Source: Orobanche coerulescens
Lineage: Eukaryota; Streptophyta; Magnoliopsida; Lamiales; Orobanchaceae
DNA: 64,000 bases
Direction: 5' to 3'
NCBI GenBank assembly: GCA_033398695.1
Contig: CM065817.1
Coordinates: 65,832,001 to 65,896,000 of the forward strand
Shown here one piece after another: positions 44,763-56,699 of the stretch (position 1 is its first letter; the number at the start of each line of letters is the position of its first letter). A model generated the notes under the pieces. It ran no database searches. It was not told the DNA's origin and was given only the letters and a program-made list of their open reading frames with translations. A program made the translations under genes and the position numbers.

Positions 44763-46581
44763 TGTTGGGATTCCTCAGAAAATAAACGCAACGGAAGAAT
44801 AAACGGAATCCCTAAGAGGATCGATCAAGTAACGTATATACGAAAATAAAAATACGAAGATCAAGGAATCAAAGTCCCATACCTATGATGTCTCTGAAAA
44901 ACCTTCGTATGATGATGATGATGATGAAGAGCCCTTCGTTCCAAGCACCTAAAGCAAGATGCCTCTACTTCACACGCCGGAACTTGATGGAAAAATCGAC
45001 AAGCTTCCTTTCTTCAAGAATGCGGCTAGGGAAGCTTGTAGGAATTTTCTCTCTCAATGTATTCTTCTTATATCTTGTCTCTAAGATCAAGATGAAGTTT
45101 TCTACCTTACTCTCTCTCTCAAATTCGTGATTATGAGTTAAAGCAAGAAGAAGTTATCATAACTCCTTTTTAAAGACTTTTATTTATAAAAATGAAAGTC
45201 TACCTTTAACACATGATTGAGGGTATCAAATACACCTCACATATGTCACCTAGTGACATAAAATAAGTATATAAGAGACAAGAGATGGAGGGGTGGTGGC
45301 CTTAAGGGAAATTTCCAAGAAGACGGGTCGAATTTACTCGGCTCGTGTATGCTGGATGTTCACAAAACGAATCCCTCGTGTACCGGATGTTCGTCAAACG
45401 AATCCGTTTTATTTCCAATGTGTTTGGACTAATTAATTAATCAATTAATTAATTATATCAAACACAAATATATATTTCTCTAAGAAATATAATTTATGAA
45501 TTAAAGTAATCACCCGGAACTACTTACAATTCATTAGACCGCTATTTGATTTATCCGATAAATCAAAATTAGATATCTAATATCTAATATTATAAGAGAG
45601 ATTATTAATTCATATTTATCCATCAATGATCCTATTGCGCGACTCCGTAGGTTCGTCTCGGTAGGCATTGGGAGGAACCAATGAGTGCGGGCAACACTTA
45701 GCCCGACTGGCGGGCCTTTGTAAACCCGGCGAGAACGAATGAACGAATCATTCGGAACCATTATGTCGTGAATACTATATACGTATAGACCCTTCATCGG
45801 ATGTCGGTCAAGTCTTGGGTCACGGTAAAGTCAAACCCTCTGTTGACTAAACTCTATACATGTGTTAATGCAAATCAAGACCGACTGATTAATAGTGTAT
45901 CTAATACGACTATATCGTAATGCTTTGGCCAAAGACTTATGATCTTATTTGCCATTAACCGTATAGACATTCGCCGCTCACTAACAGGAGATAGAATCCT
46001 TTCTTGGCGTCTGACAAAGATCGCTACTGCCGTATAGTCCGCACTTCGAGGTCGACTCGGCAATTAAGCAAATGAGTCTAACTACTCTAATGACAAACTA
46101 AACGTCACGGACACATCTTCTACCGAACCCTCAAGTCAAAGGTCCACGTATACTATCACAACCTTTCGATTCGTCATCGACTCTTCGAGAGTGAATACCG
46201 TGTGGTGAATCGAGTATGAGTCGTGTTCGAGTATCTTGGTCCCACCAATATACTTATAACTATGCTATCAAGACGTGCACACGTCTGGCATCGATTATAC
46301 AAGTCTTATTAAAACTTAATGTCTGTTAAGTTTTATCGACTTGCGAACTAGTTAAGCATTCGAGCTCTAAACACTTCTAGTGCCTATCTCCTTATCTCTA
46401 TAAGGAGTAGAATGTTCACTCTCAAATGCAAGGACTACTATTCTATATACCAAATCACAATGCGTGATATACAATAATATAGAAATAATAATTGCCTTAT
46501 TAAATATAATATTCATAATTACAATACAATTGCTCTCACTCTCTCATCCTCCGAGTGGCATTCGAGGGCATATTCCTAACA
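44763..46581 (-). repeat. Copia 3' LTR
   Basis: 1819 bp, TGTTGGGATTCC...CCTAACA. Contains a short ATG/GAT trinucleotide run near 44905-44930. An 81-codon plus-strand frame (44885-45130) is identical in both LTRs but antisense to the element and not convincing as a gene. Confidence 0.9.
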
Positions 46582-46594
46582 ATCTCCCACTTGC
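46582..46594 (-). other. Polypurine tract
   Basis: The minus strand reads CAAGTGGGAGAT directly before the 3' LTR's TGTTAGG. Confidence 0.8.
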
Positions 46595-46889
46595 ACTCAA
46601 TGCCACAAACTATGGTATCTAATACCCATACTCTCCAGATGTCTCTCTAAGACCTACAGAGATAGTAGCTTGGTAAGCGGATCAGCAACTTTATTTCTTT
46701 GTGTCTACTCTCTGCGATGTAACATTCCCATCCCGAACCATTTCTCTAACAAAATGATATTTTCTCGCAATATGTTTGGTGTTGTGGTGAGCCCTAGGCT
46801 CCTTAGCCTGTGCAACAGCTCCATCGTTGTCACAAAACAGTGTCACGGGCTTCTCTGCGTTAGGAACCACTTGAAGTTCCTCAGTGAAC

Positions 46890-47280
46890 TTCTTTATCCA
46901 AAAGCTTCTTTAGCGACCTCGTGTTGCACGATATTCGGCTTGACATGTGGAGATAGCGGTCGAACTTTGCTTGGCACTTCTCCAAGAAATCGCCCCACCA
47001 TTCGGAGTAAAGATATACCACGATGTGGACATCGAGCATCCATGTCCCCAGAAAAATCTGAGTCTGTATAACCCATCACTCTTAGTTCTCCACCGCCGTA
47101 TGTAAGAACCAAGTCTTTAGTCCTCCTTAGGTACTTAAGAATGTTCTTTCTGACGATCAATGTTCTCGCCTGGATTTGGTCAAACCGACTTACTACGCTT
47201 ACGGCATAGGCAATGTCCGGTCTAGTGCAAATCATTGCATACATAAGGCTACCTCTTTGCTGAAGCATAAGGTACCTTGC
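46890..47280 (-). pseudogene. Copia RNase H relic
   Basis: The minus strand gives MYAMICTRPDIAYAVSVVSRF and LKYLRRTKDLVLTYGG, then GYTDSDFSGD, matching the RT-RNase H connection and the first catalytic Asp of Copia RNase H. After GDMDARCPHRG the frame drifts; a shifted frame nearby carries the usual continuation. Confidence 0.85.
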
Positions 47281-47289
47281 TCATTTCCT

Positions 47290-48223
47290 TTCTATCTTCC
47301 TCACTTTGAGGACACATCTCTAAGGAAAGTTTTGCACCATGTTGCATAGGTAGAAACCCTCTTTTAGAATCTTCCATCCTAAATCGCTTCAGATCTTTTC
47401 TATGTAGAGGGCTTGGGAAAGACCTAACATTCTTTTCGCTCTATCCCGGTAGAGACGAATACCCGAATATAGGTAGCTTCTCCCAAGTCTTTCATTGAGA
47501 ACTCTTTAGAAAGCCAAGCTTTCACGAATCGAGCATTCCTACGTCATTTCCTATAAGTAGAATGTCATCTACATATAGTATTAAGAACGCAATTTTGCTC
47601 CCACTAACCTTCTTGTAAATACAGGCTCTTCTTCGTTTTGGACAAAATCAAACTCTTTGGTGCCTCGTTAAAACGAAGATTCCAACTCCGTGAAGCTTGC
47701 TTGATCCATAAATTACGCTGAAGTTTGCATACTTTATGAATATTGGTTTGAGATATGAATCCCTTAGTCGTTCCATATAAATCTCCTCCTCGAGGAATCC
47801 ATTTAGGAATGCCGTTTTCACATCCATTTGCCATATTTCATAATCTAAGTGGGCTGCTATAGCAAGCATCATGCGAATAGACTTAATCATAGCTACAGTT
47901 GAGAAGGTCTCGAAGTAATCGATTCCTTCTCTTTGGGAATAACCCTTTGCCACAAGCCTGGCCTTATAGGTATCAACCTTGCCATCTCCATCAGTCTTTC
48001 TCTTATAGATCCATTTGTTTCCAATAGGCACTATGCCTTTAGGACGATCTACTAAAGTCCGGACACGATTAGCATGCATTGAGTCTATCTCGGCTTCCAT
48101 AGCTTCTTGCCATTTGGTGGAGTCAACGTCTACCATCGCTTGGTCGTATGTAGAAGGATCTTTCTCTTGACTACTTTCTGTCATCTCATGGACACCCGGT
48201 TCCTCTTGATGCGAGATAGCCAT
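47290..48223 (-). pseudogene. Copia reverse transcriptase (RVT_2) relic
   Basis: The minus-strand frame 47648-48223 contains WQEAMEAEIDSM, GNKWIYKRKTDGDGKV, YKARLVAKGYSQREGIDY and WQMDVKTAFLNGFLEEEIYM, the N-terminal half of Copia RT with its first catalytic Asp. It then shifts frame; further RT pieces (e.g. 47604-47834) are scattered to about 47290. The YVDD motif is not in an open frame. Confidence 0.9.
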
Positions 48224-48249
48224 ACCTCTCCGGTAATTGAGAAATTCTA

Positions 48250-48990
48250 CTAGACTTGCGAGGTTGTATTTGTATTTGAAGGTTTGGTTCTTGTATCTTG
48301 CATAGGTGTCTCATTTGGTGTTTCTTTTATTTCTTCCAAAGAAATATTTCTACTGCCCCTCCTTCTGAATAAACCGATCTTCCAGAAGTGTGCTTGTATA
48401 GCAACGATGATCCTATGATCTTCGTGCATGTAGAATAGATATCCCATGGAATCCCTGGATATCCTGTGAAACGACCTTTCACGGAACCTAGTTTCCAATT
48501 TCTCTACTTTAGTCTTCTTGACATAAGCGGGGCATCCCCAAATCCTAATGTGATTAAGACTTGGTTTCCTACCTCTCCACATCTCATGGGAGTCTTAGGA
48601 ACAGTTTGGAAGGACATCTGTTCAAGATATGCACAAAGAAGATGAGCGCGTAACCCCGGATAAATCGGTAGATCGGTATAGTTTAGCATGGAGCGAACCA
48701 TGTCCAACAAGGTTCGGTTCCTTCTTTCCGATACACCATTTAATTGTGGAGTAGCCGGAGGTGTGAATTGTGACACTATTCCTAGTTCTTTTAAGAACTC
48801 ATCAAATTCGGTACTCATGTACTCACCACCCGGTCGACCTAAGAGTCTTAACACGGTTACTGTTTGATTTTCAACTAGGGCTTTAAATTCCTTGAATTTA
48901 TCAAAAGCTTGGACTTATGTTTCATTAAGTACGAATCCATACAGTATGGTCATCGATAAATGTAATGAAATCCGAAAGCCGTCTCGTGCC
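48250..48990 (-). pseudogene. Copia integrase relic
   Basis: The minus-strand frame 48504-48854 reads GRPGGEYMSTEFDEFLKELG, then SERRNRTLLDMVRSM, carrying the integrase C-terminal core (the E of the DDE triad lies in NGVSERRNRTL). A second frame (48250-48582) gives PSLNHIRIWGCPAYVK, the start of the integrase-RT linker. The preceding core with the first Asp (48860-48990) is degraded. Confidence 0.85.
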
Positions 48991-48993
48991 ACT

Positions 48994-49503
48994 TCAAAGG
49001 GCCACGAGGCGTCGGTATGGATCAATCCAGTTTTTCAAGACTCTTTCAAAAGTCCCTGCGAAGGGTAACTTAGTCATTTTGCCTTGAAGGCAAGATTCAC
49101 AAGTTGTATAGGGATCTGATCCCAATGGACCCGTAAGCCCATCTTTCTCCATTTTATGAACCTTGGTCCGACCGATATGACCAAGTCTAAGATGCCACTT
49201 AAGTGCTTGGTTCGTTTCATCCCTACCACGCTTCCTAGTTATAGTGTTCACGGTTGTCTTATTCTTTAAATTTAAATGGTATAAACCATTTAATAATGTA
49301 GCATACCAACCAATTTATTTCGAAATAAATACGACAGACCCATCTCCAATAAAGAAGTGAAATCCCTTTCGGTCCATGACCGGAATTGATACAATATTCT
49401 TGTGCCCCTTGGGCAAAACAAGTACATCATCTAAAGTGAGAATAAAACCGATTCTAAATCCAACATAAGGGATCCGATATCGAAGCCTCGACACTATGCC
49501 CAC
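48994..49503 (-). pseudogene. Copia GAG-pre-integrase relic
   Basis: Two minus-strand frames. 49315-49503 carries LTLDDVLVLPKGHKNIVS, the LDDVLYVP-like segment after protease. 48994-49251 has WHLRLGHIG and CESCLQGKMTKLPF, the HHCC zinc finger before integrase. An interruption around 49255-49310 separates them. Confidence 0.85.
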
Positions 49504-49689
49504 TTCCGACGGTGACCATCACCTCCCCGAATCCGACTTCCTACTGCCGTTCAGATCCCGATTCATTGTACAAATGTGAGAACTCGCACCTAATCAAGTA
49601 TCCAAGAAGTAGAATATACGATTCTGAGAACAATTTGTTTCTAAAACCAATAGTTCCGCACTGAAGGCGCATTATGGTCAAGCTTTGGA

Positions 49690-50480
49690 CAATACCTCTT
49701 CCAGTGGCCTAGCTCACCGCATTGAGGCATACATCCGTTTTCTTGGCCCCTTTGCTCTTTTGAACCATTGGGGCCTTGCCCCTTCCCTTGTCGATCTTGG
49801 CTATCGGACCTAATCGCTTCTTGTTCTTTTTCTTCTTATTCTTGGACTTCCAAGTCTTAGAAGAAATCACAAGTGCGACTTCCTTTCCCTTTGTCTTCAT
49901 CGAGGCGGGCGGTTGTCGGTTGTTCATTAGCCCGGCTAAGTTACATGCAATCTCATTGCGGTTGAAGTTCATGACAAATTGGGAAAAGGAGTCGAAGTGA
50001 CTGAGGATAAGGTCGATTTGGAGAGATGCATGCATCGAAAATCAAGAGCTTCAATCTCTCAATCATCGAGATCATCTTGAGGACATGGTCCCCAACCTTC
50101 TCTCCTTCCTTCATCCTGGCGCCGAATAATTGCTTTGATATCTCATATCTAGCGGTTCGGCTATGCTCTCCATAGAGCTCGGCCAGTGCGCTAAGATGGC
50201 TCGTGAAGACGTCATCTTTTCATGGGCACGTTGAAGCTCATTGGTCATTGAGCCTAACATGTACCCTCGCACTCTTATGTCGTCTTTTACCCATTTCTCA
50301 TGGGCATCGACATCTTCCGATTGGCTCGGGTTCTTGCAGGAGCATTTGGGATGTCCGCCTCAATACGTATCCCGAGATTTCCATAGTTAGGACAATCCTC
50401 AAGTTCCGAAGCCGATCCATAGTTCGGACCGGTCAGACGTTCTTTTCAAGTAGTATAGCGAGTGGGTTCATTGTCATATT
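49690..50480 (-). pseudogene. Copia gag relic
   Basis: The minus-strand frame 49709-50035 has a basic linker (KSKNKKKKNKKRLGP) after a helical segment. Just beyond, in another frame at about 49690-49735, is a zinc knuckle with CGELGHWKRYC, so a shift splits gag there. Upstream to about 50480 the gag N-terminal half is broken into short frames. Confidence 0.7.
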
Positions 50481-52136
50481 GAGAGTTTTGTTAAGCTGAG
50501 AGAATAATTCGAGATTTGTTAGTGATTGTTTAATTATGATCCGCGTAAAGAATTTAAGGACTTTCTTTATTCATAACTCGGCTCCCACTATTTTATCGGC
50601 ATTTACACACTCCCATGTTAAATCCGAAGTCTTGGGTGACTTCATAGTGGTGATCGATTTCTTTACAAAGTTTAATAGAGGGCAACCCATACGGTTTATA
50701 TTCTATTATTCTTTATAAAGTGGTGTCTAATACCAACCCATCTAATGGATGATTCGATCTTCTTTTACCCCTAGTTCACTTGCCCTCAACCCATTCGGTT
50801 TCTATGGCTCATTGAACTATCTAAGTTTAAACCGTCAACTCCTATTAGTCGACAATTGAATCTTACCCGGCAACCCATACGGTTTATAGGGGTTTGATTT
50901 GTCACAACCAAAGGCATCTAATGCACTCTAGGAATTTATCAACTTTCCCCAAAATATTACCCGACATACTCGGAAGAATAATATTCCGGTTTAGATTTCA
51001 ATTTTCCATGAGTTTGACGGAGGGTAGGAAACCTCGTAACCTTTATAACTTAGTGTTTGTAAGTGGGAGTATTAACGCGATTATATGTTACACTTTGCAC
51101 ATTAATCCGTTTATAAGCGCGGTTTGTGATTTGTCAATCATTCAAAATGAAAAACAATAAATAGCAACCTAGTTACTACCAACATATAGCTCATGGACTT
51201 TTTCCTAAGTATTGGGCCAAGCCAAATAACGAAAAGAAAAATACGGTATTGATTCTTCGTCTTCCGTCGGTCGTCTTCGGTCTTCGTCATAGCCATATGA
51301 ATAATTACATCATTGAACAATACATCCTTTTATACATATTTTCTAGTAAAAATAAATAGGCTCAAAATGGCCTTTACAACCATATCGAATCGAAGAAATC
51401 AACAACTAAGTCCACGAGCTATATCACCATCACATAAGGCATTTAATACAACATGTAACGGTAAATAAAATTAAATAATCAATTAATATATTAATCCAAT
51501 TAATATAAAAATTAATTTATTTAATTTCTACAATATTAATCAAATTAATATTTATAATCGTCATTTTAATCCGTTCAAAGTAATCCGCCAAAATAATATT
51601 CTCGTCTAATAATTTCCCTTAAAAAAATATTCCAAATATTTTATTAAATCTAATTAAATCCAATTTAAATTTGGAAATTATTACAACGAAATATAAACAC
51701 AAAAATGAAGTCCCGGAAAATCCTAGATCGTGACCACGGCCCGATTCAAAATCGGGCCGAAAACCCAACCGCCGGGACGAGTCACTCTCGGCCCCTGCCA
51801 GCCGGGCGGCGGCGGTGAGCTAGCGAGTCACTCTCGGCCGGCCAGCGATCGATGAGCTGCTGCCGTGCACTGCGTCTTCGTGATTCGTGTTTAACCCCGT
51901 TTTCTCATTTTTTCGACTCGCTTCCAAAACGAAAAAGTTTCTTAACTTCATGAAGAACTTATAAATCAACAAAAATCAAATTTTTCAGATTTATAATTCA
52001 CATAAAATAGTCGAAACTTGACTTACTACGAACGATTAAATTTCTTCGATTATATCTATTATGATTCTAAATCATAAACATCATCAAATAACATTCCAAA
52101 TGCAAAGATGATCGTATATACGATATATTTGACCTC
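50481..52136 (-). other. 5' leader of the Copia element
   Basis: 1.65 kb between PBS and gag with no recognisable coding sequence. It contains a strong hairpin (10-bp perfect stem CGGCCCGATT/AATCGGGCCG at 51737-51759, 3-base loop) and a duplicated GAGTCACTCTCGGCC (about 51779 and 51825). CAACCCATACGGTTTATA occurs twice (about 50684 and 50871). Confidence 0.6.
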
Positions 52137-52148
52137 GCTCTGATACCA
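52137..52148 (-). other. Primer-binding site (tRNA-iMet)
   Basis: The minus strand reads TGGTATCAGAGC one base inside the 5' LTR. Confidence 0.9.
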
Positions 52149-52149
52149 C

Positions 52150-53976
52150 TGTTGTGATTCCTCAGAAAATAAACGCAACGGAAGAATAAACGGAATCCCT
52201 AAGAGGATCGATCAAGTAACGTATATACGAAAATAAAAATACGAAGATCAAGGAATCAAAGTCCCATACCTATGATGTCTCTGAAAAACCTTCGTATGAT
52301 GATGATGATGATGAAGAGCCCTTCGTTCCAAGCACCTAAAGCAAGATGCCTCTACTTCACACGCCGGAACTTGATGGAAAAATCGACAAGCTTCCTTTCT
52401 TCAAGAATGCGGCTAGGGAAGCTTGTAGGAATTTTCTCTCTCAATGTATTCTTCTTATATCTTGTCTCTAAGATCAAGATGAAGTTTTCTACCTTACTCT
52501 CTCTCTCAAATTCGTGATTATGAGTTAAAGCAAGAAGAAGTTATCATAACTCCTTTTTAAAGACTTTTATTTATAAAAATGAAAGTCTACCTTTAACACA
52601 TGATTGAGGGTATCAAATACACCTCACATATGTCACCTAGTGACATAAAATAAGTATATAAGAGACAAGAGATGGAGGGTGGTGGCCTTAAGGGAAATTT
52701 CCAAGAAGGCGGGTCGAATTTACTCGGCTCGTGTCTTGGATGTTCGTCAAAACGAATCCTCGTGGTACGGATGTTCGTCAAACGAATCCGTTTTATTTCC
52801 AATGTGTTTGGACTAATTAATTAATCCAATTAATTAATTATATCAAACACAAATATATATTTCTCTAAGAAATATAATTTATGAATTAAAGTAATCACCC
52901 ACAAACTACTTACAATTCATTAGACCGCTATTTGATTTATCCGATAAAACAAAATTAGATATCTAATATCTAATATAATAAGAGAGATTATTAATTCATA
53001 TTTATCCATCAATGATCCTATTGCGCGACTCGTAGGTTCGTCTCGGCGGCATTGGGAGGAACCAATGAGTGCGGGCAACACTTAGCCGACTAGCGGGCCG
53101 CCTTTGTAAACCCGATCGAGAACGAATGAACGAATCATTCCAGAACGATTATGTCGTGAATACTATATTGGTATAGACGGTTCCTCAGATGGCCCGGTCA
53201 AGTCTTCGGGTGTCGGTATCGTCAAAGCCTTCTGTTGTCTAAACTCTATACATGTGTTAATGCAAATCAAGACCGATCGATTAATAGTGTATCTAATACG
53301 ACTATATCGTAATGCTTTGGCCAAAGACTTATGATCTTATTTGCCATTAACCGTATAGGACATTCGCCGCTCACTAACAGAGATAGAATCCTTTCTTGGC
53401 GTCAAGAAAGATCGCTACTGCCCGTATAGTCCGCACTCGAGGTCGACTCGGCAATTAAGCAAATGAGTCTAACTACTCTAATGACAAACTAAACGTCACG
53501 GACACATCTTCTACCGAACCCTCAAGTCAAAGGTCCACGTATACTATCACAACCTTTCGATTCGTCATCGACTCTTCGAGAGTGAATACCGTGTGGTGAA
53601 TCGAGTATGAGTCGTGTTCGAGTATCTTGGTCCCACCAATATACTTATAACTATGCTATCAAGACGTGCACACGTCCTAGCATCAGTTATACAAGTCTTA
53701 TTAAAACTTAATGTCCTGTTAAGTTTTATCGACTTGCGAACTAGTTAAGCATTCGAGCTCTAAACACTTCTAGTGCCTATCTCCTTATCTCTATAAGGAG
53801 TAGAATGTTCACTCTCAAATGCAAGGACTACTATTCTATATACCAAATCACAATGCCAGTGATATACAATAATATAGAAATAATAATTGCCTTATTAAAT
53901 ATAATATTCATAATTACAATACAATTGCTCTCACTCTCTCATCCTCTGAGTGGCATTCGAGGGCATATTCCTAACA
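52150..53976 (-). repeat. Copia 5' LTR
   Basis: 1827 bp, TGTTGTGATTCC...CCTAACA, closely similar to the 3' LTR. Differences are mostly small indels at CCG/CAG/CTG positions. Confidence 0.9.
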
Positions 53977-53981
53977 GAACC

Positions 53982-54614
53982 CCGGCCTTATGAATCGTCT
54001 CGGCCAAGGGAAGAAGGCAGGTTGTGCCCCTGCAATGACGACCCGTCCTATCCCCGAGGCGAGACCTCTCATGGTGCCGATCGTCGAGATGGAGGCTCGG
54101 GAAGAGGAGCAGCTTCAGCACAACCGCAAGAGGCGGAGGCCGGAAGAGCCTTTGCCAACTGTTGCTGTTGAGGCGCCCGTAGTGGTGCCGCCGGCCGCCG
54201 CGCCTCCTATTTCTGCTGTTCCAATGGCGGAGGGGCCTATGCCCTCATCGGCCTTCCTACATGCAATGGCGACCGCCGACGCCCAGACCCTGCGGGGCAA
54301 GCCTTTTTTAGGCCGCGACCCCGAGAAGGTCGAAAGGTAAGTTGGGTAGATCTTGTTGAGTTAAGTCACTTGTGTGGGTTGCATATTAACTCCTTCGTTC
54401 TTGTTTGCAGGGTACGCCTTTCCGACCCGAACACCTCGCCGATGGTGTTGGACTTCCTGGCGATAAGGTCTCCCCGCGAGCCAAGCGACGTCCCTCACTA
54501 TGTCTCCCGGGCTATCTCCTCCCTACCGAAGGCTTGAACGACCGACCTGGATGCGATCACGCGCCGGCGGTCTGGAGACGCAATGCAGGCGACTCTTGCC
54601 CTGATCCTCCAAGC
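53982..54614 (+). pseudogene. Tat2 antisense extra ORF (aORF2), 3' part
   Basis: After the second GAACC the plus strand is coding-like again: a 116-codon frame at 53990-54340 with a basic patch (HNRKRRRPEEP) and a Pro/Ala-rich stretch. A donor GTAAGT follows near 54336 and an acceptor TTGTTTGCAG ends near 54410. The next exon (VRLSDPNTSPMVLDFL...) reaches a stop near 54535 and breaks off at hAT-like sequence at 54615. Compared with aORF1 the centre of the protein seems missing. Confidence 0.5.
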
Positions 54615-54867
54615 TAGGGCTGGCAATTCGTGCGTGTCGGATCGTTATCGGGTCGACACGATAACGACACGACACGATAAGGCAAAACACGAACACGACC
54701 CGTTAAGTATATGCCTGACACGAACACGAACACGACACGAAAGGTTGAAACACGGACACAACACGAACACGATATGACATGATATTTTTCGTGTTGACAC
54801 GATACGTTTGATATCGATATAATTAAGGATTGGTTGTAAACAATCAAAGATTGGTTACAACGTGTTT
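54615..54867 (+). mobile_element. hAT-like transposon end, fragment
   Basis: Starts TAGGGCTGGCAATTCGTG, like the terminal inverted repeats of many plant hAT elements, and continues with repeated ACACGACACG/CGTGTC words typical of hAT subterminal regions. No other end and no transposase are visible. It is cut off by LTR sequence at about 54868. Confidence 0.45.
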
Positions 54868-55971
54868 GTTATAATGCCCCAATGAACTTGGACTATTCAT
54901 ATCGACGTTTTGAGTTAGTTATCATCATGCTTGATACGTATTTTGAGCGGATTGTTGGTAATTGTGTTATTCAAGGTTGTTCGAGCGACTGACATCTCGT
55001 TTAGGACGTTTGTTCGAGGAAGGACATTCTTTACCGGTGTTGTGTAAGTTAATTCTTACTCGGTTAAAAGGATACTCACTCCTTTCGTTGTTGTTCATTT
55101 ATAAATCATATTCATTCATAGTGTAATAATCGTATTGAGACTTGTAAATTGTCAACTAATCATTCAATTCACGAGGAACGACGGTTCCAATCACTTCAAT
55201 GAACTATAATTCATTCGTTATTATCTCATCTCGGTGAGTTATTCTTGACCTTTGTCGGATTGTTATTCATTAATGTTCATTGGTCACTTTTGTTCTTGTG
55301 GCCTTCTGGGTTCGTATTGCGTGGCCGGGTGGGGATGTGTGGAATTTTTAGTCGGGCACATGATAGTCATGTGATCGGTTTTATCGACACAATGGACTGT
55401 GCACACGGTAATATACCTCTATGAGACTAATTAGGTACAAGGACGGGTGTGTCCGGACACTCGTCTTGTGCACGTGCACATACCACTACGAGCGTACTAT
55501 GATGTCCCTCTTCTGCTTAATTTCATAATTAAGATATATCATGATTGTGTTTATTCAACTCTTGAGGATTGTTGTTCTGTGTAACTGACCCCGTTGGGGG
55601 ACGTTGTTTTCAAGTCATGGCAAGGCTAAAGCACGGGAAGAGAACGTTGACGGCGAGGAGTCCCAGTGATACTAGTAGGGGGCCCCAGTCCATCCAGTCA
55701 TTCATGTTTTTCTTCATTTTATTTCCGCTGCAGACTTCCATTTGAATACTCATTTTTATTCAGTGTTGTATATTTTATCTTCATATAAAATATACATGTA
55801 TTCTGTATTATCTTGGGTGTGTTGTAATGAAACTCCTCATTGGAGTAATTAATGATATAATGTGGTACGGTACTACAATTACATTATTTAAGTCATTAAT
55901 GTTCATTCGCCTGGTGGGTCCCAGTCGGGGGTCCACGGCACTGTAATAGTCGCCTAGTTTAGGGTGTTACA
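54868..55971 (+). repeat. LTR (solo or truncated) related to the 14724-38163 solo LTR, opposite orientation
   Basis: Ends TTTAGGGTGTTACA at 55971. Its last 60 bases (CGCCTGGTGGGTCCCAGT...CACGGCACTGTAA) and blocks at 55380-55480 match, inverted, the left part of the 14724 LTR. Only about 1.1 kb is present and I find no TSD, so the left end (about 54868, TGTTATAATGCC) is uncertain. No genes. Confidence 0.6.
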
Positions 55972-55997
55972 GACGGGTGGAGGCTTCTCGGCCCAAC

Positions 55998-56640
55998 TCA
56001 AAGTCCCAGCACTACCGGATCCATAAATGGAATGATCCAGTTACGCATTGATTGAGGATGCTCATGCTCGCTCGCAGATTGATGGTCGGATGAGACGTTC
56101 CGACGACTCATAATCCTATCCATTTGGGCCGGGTGCCGAACCCAAGCAAGAAATTCCGCATATAATGACTCAAGTGAGTCTTTACAACAATCTTCATCTT
56201 TGGATGTATGCACCTCCTCATCTTCCTCGTCTTCTTCATCTTCCTCGTATTGATAATCTTTGGAAGGCATGTCATAATTTATGTTGCCGGGCTCTACTCT
56301 CGAGCTGCTACATCCCGTATTAACCTCGGGAGTGGAGGAGCTGCCGTTCTCAACATAGACCTCAGGATCCTCCTTGTATTCTACTAGTAATCGAAGTATC
56401 TCGGTATCACCCCGTAATAGGACTTTTACTTTGTTTCCCTTGGCCATGTGTGTCAAGTACCATAATTTGTAATCGGACTTATTTGGACCACCCAAACCCT
56501 CTCTGATAACCCCCACGAGGTTTGCACGACTAACTTTGCTCTTGTCGATGTAGACAAAAAAGGAGTCCTCGTCTACGTATGTCGATCGCTCCCAATGACC
56601 ACCGTGATGTATCAAAATACACTGCCACGATATCTGATTA
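55998..56640 (-). pseudogene. MULE (mudrA-like) N-terminal exon fragment
   Basis: Minus-strand frame of about 210 codons after a likely splice acceptor (TTTTTGTAATCAG) near 56640. WQCILIHHGGHWE, FFVYIDKSKVSRANLVGVI, DYKLWYLT and EVYVENG follow the pattern of the PB1-like N-terminal domain of plant MuDR-type transposases. An acidic run (YEEDEEDEEDEE) comes after it, as is usual there. The catalytic domain and zinc finger are absent, so it is an isolated fragment or a truncated element. It reaches a stop at 55998. Confidence 0.6.
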
Positions 56641-56699
56641 CAAAAAGATGAATAACTATTCAGAAAACTGAGCGAACAATATTCTAAAACGGTCTGCCT

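Larger units (their letters stand above)
44763..53976 (-). mobile_element. Degenerate Ty1/Copia retrotransposon with complete LTRs
   Basis: 9214 bp flanked by TSD GAACC (44758-44762, 53977-53981). LTRs are 44763-46581 and 52150-53976. PBS (52137-52148) and PPT (46582-46594) give minus orientation. In element order the relics are gag (about 50480-49690), GAG-pre-integrase (about 49500-49000), integrase (about 48990-48250), RT (48223-47290) and RNase H (about 47280-46890). The frame shifts repeatedly, so no intact polyprotein exists. Some shifts may be sequence errors (see findings). Confidence 0.9.
42680..54614 (-). mobile_element. Second Tat-lineage element Tat2 (3' end only)
   Basis: Begins inside Tat1 RT with an LTR in minus orientation, then PPT, then an antisense ORF on the plus strand, the same order as Tat1. 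Only the 3' part is visible: sequence stops matching this pattern at 54615, where hAT-like DNA starts, and no pol is present. The Copia element 44763-53976 is a later insertion in the antisense ORF. Confidence 0.65.

Noticed and set aside
44885..45130. 81-codon plus-strand frame with a Met run, identical at 52272-52517
   Set aside because: It lies in both LTRs of the Copia element and is antisense to it. Identity reflects LTR duplication, and the Met run is an ATG trinucleotide repeat.
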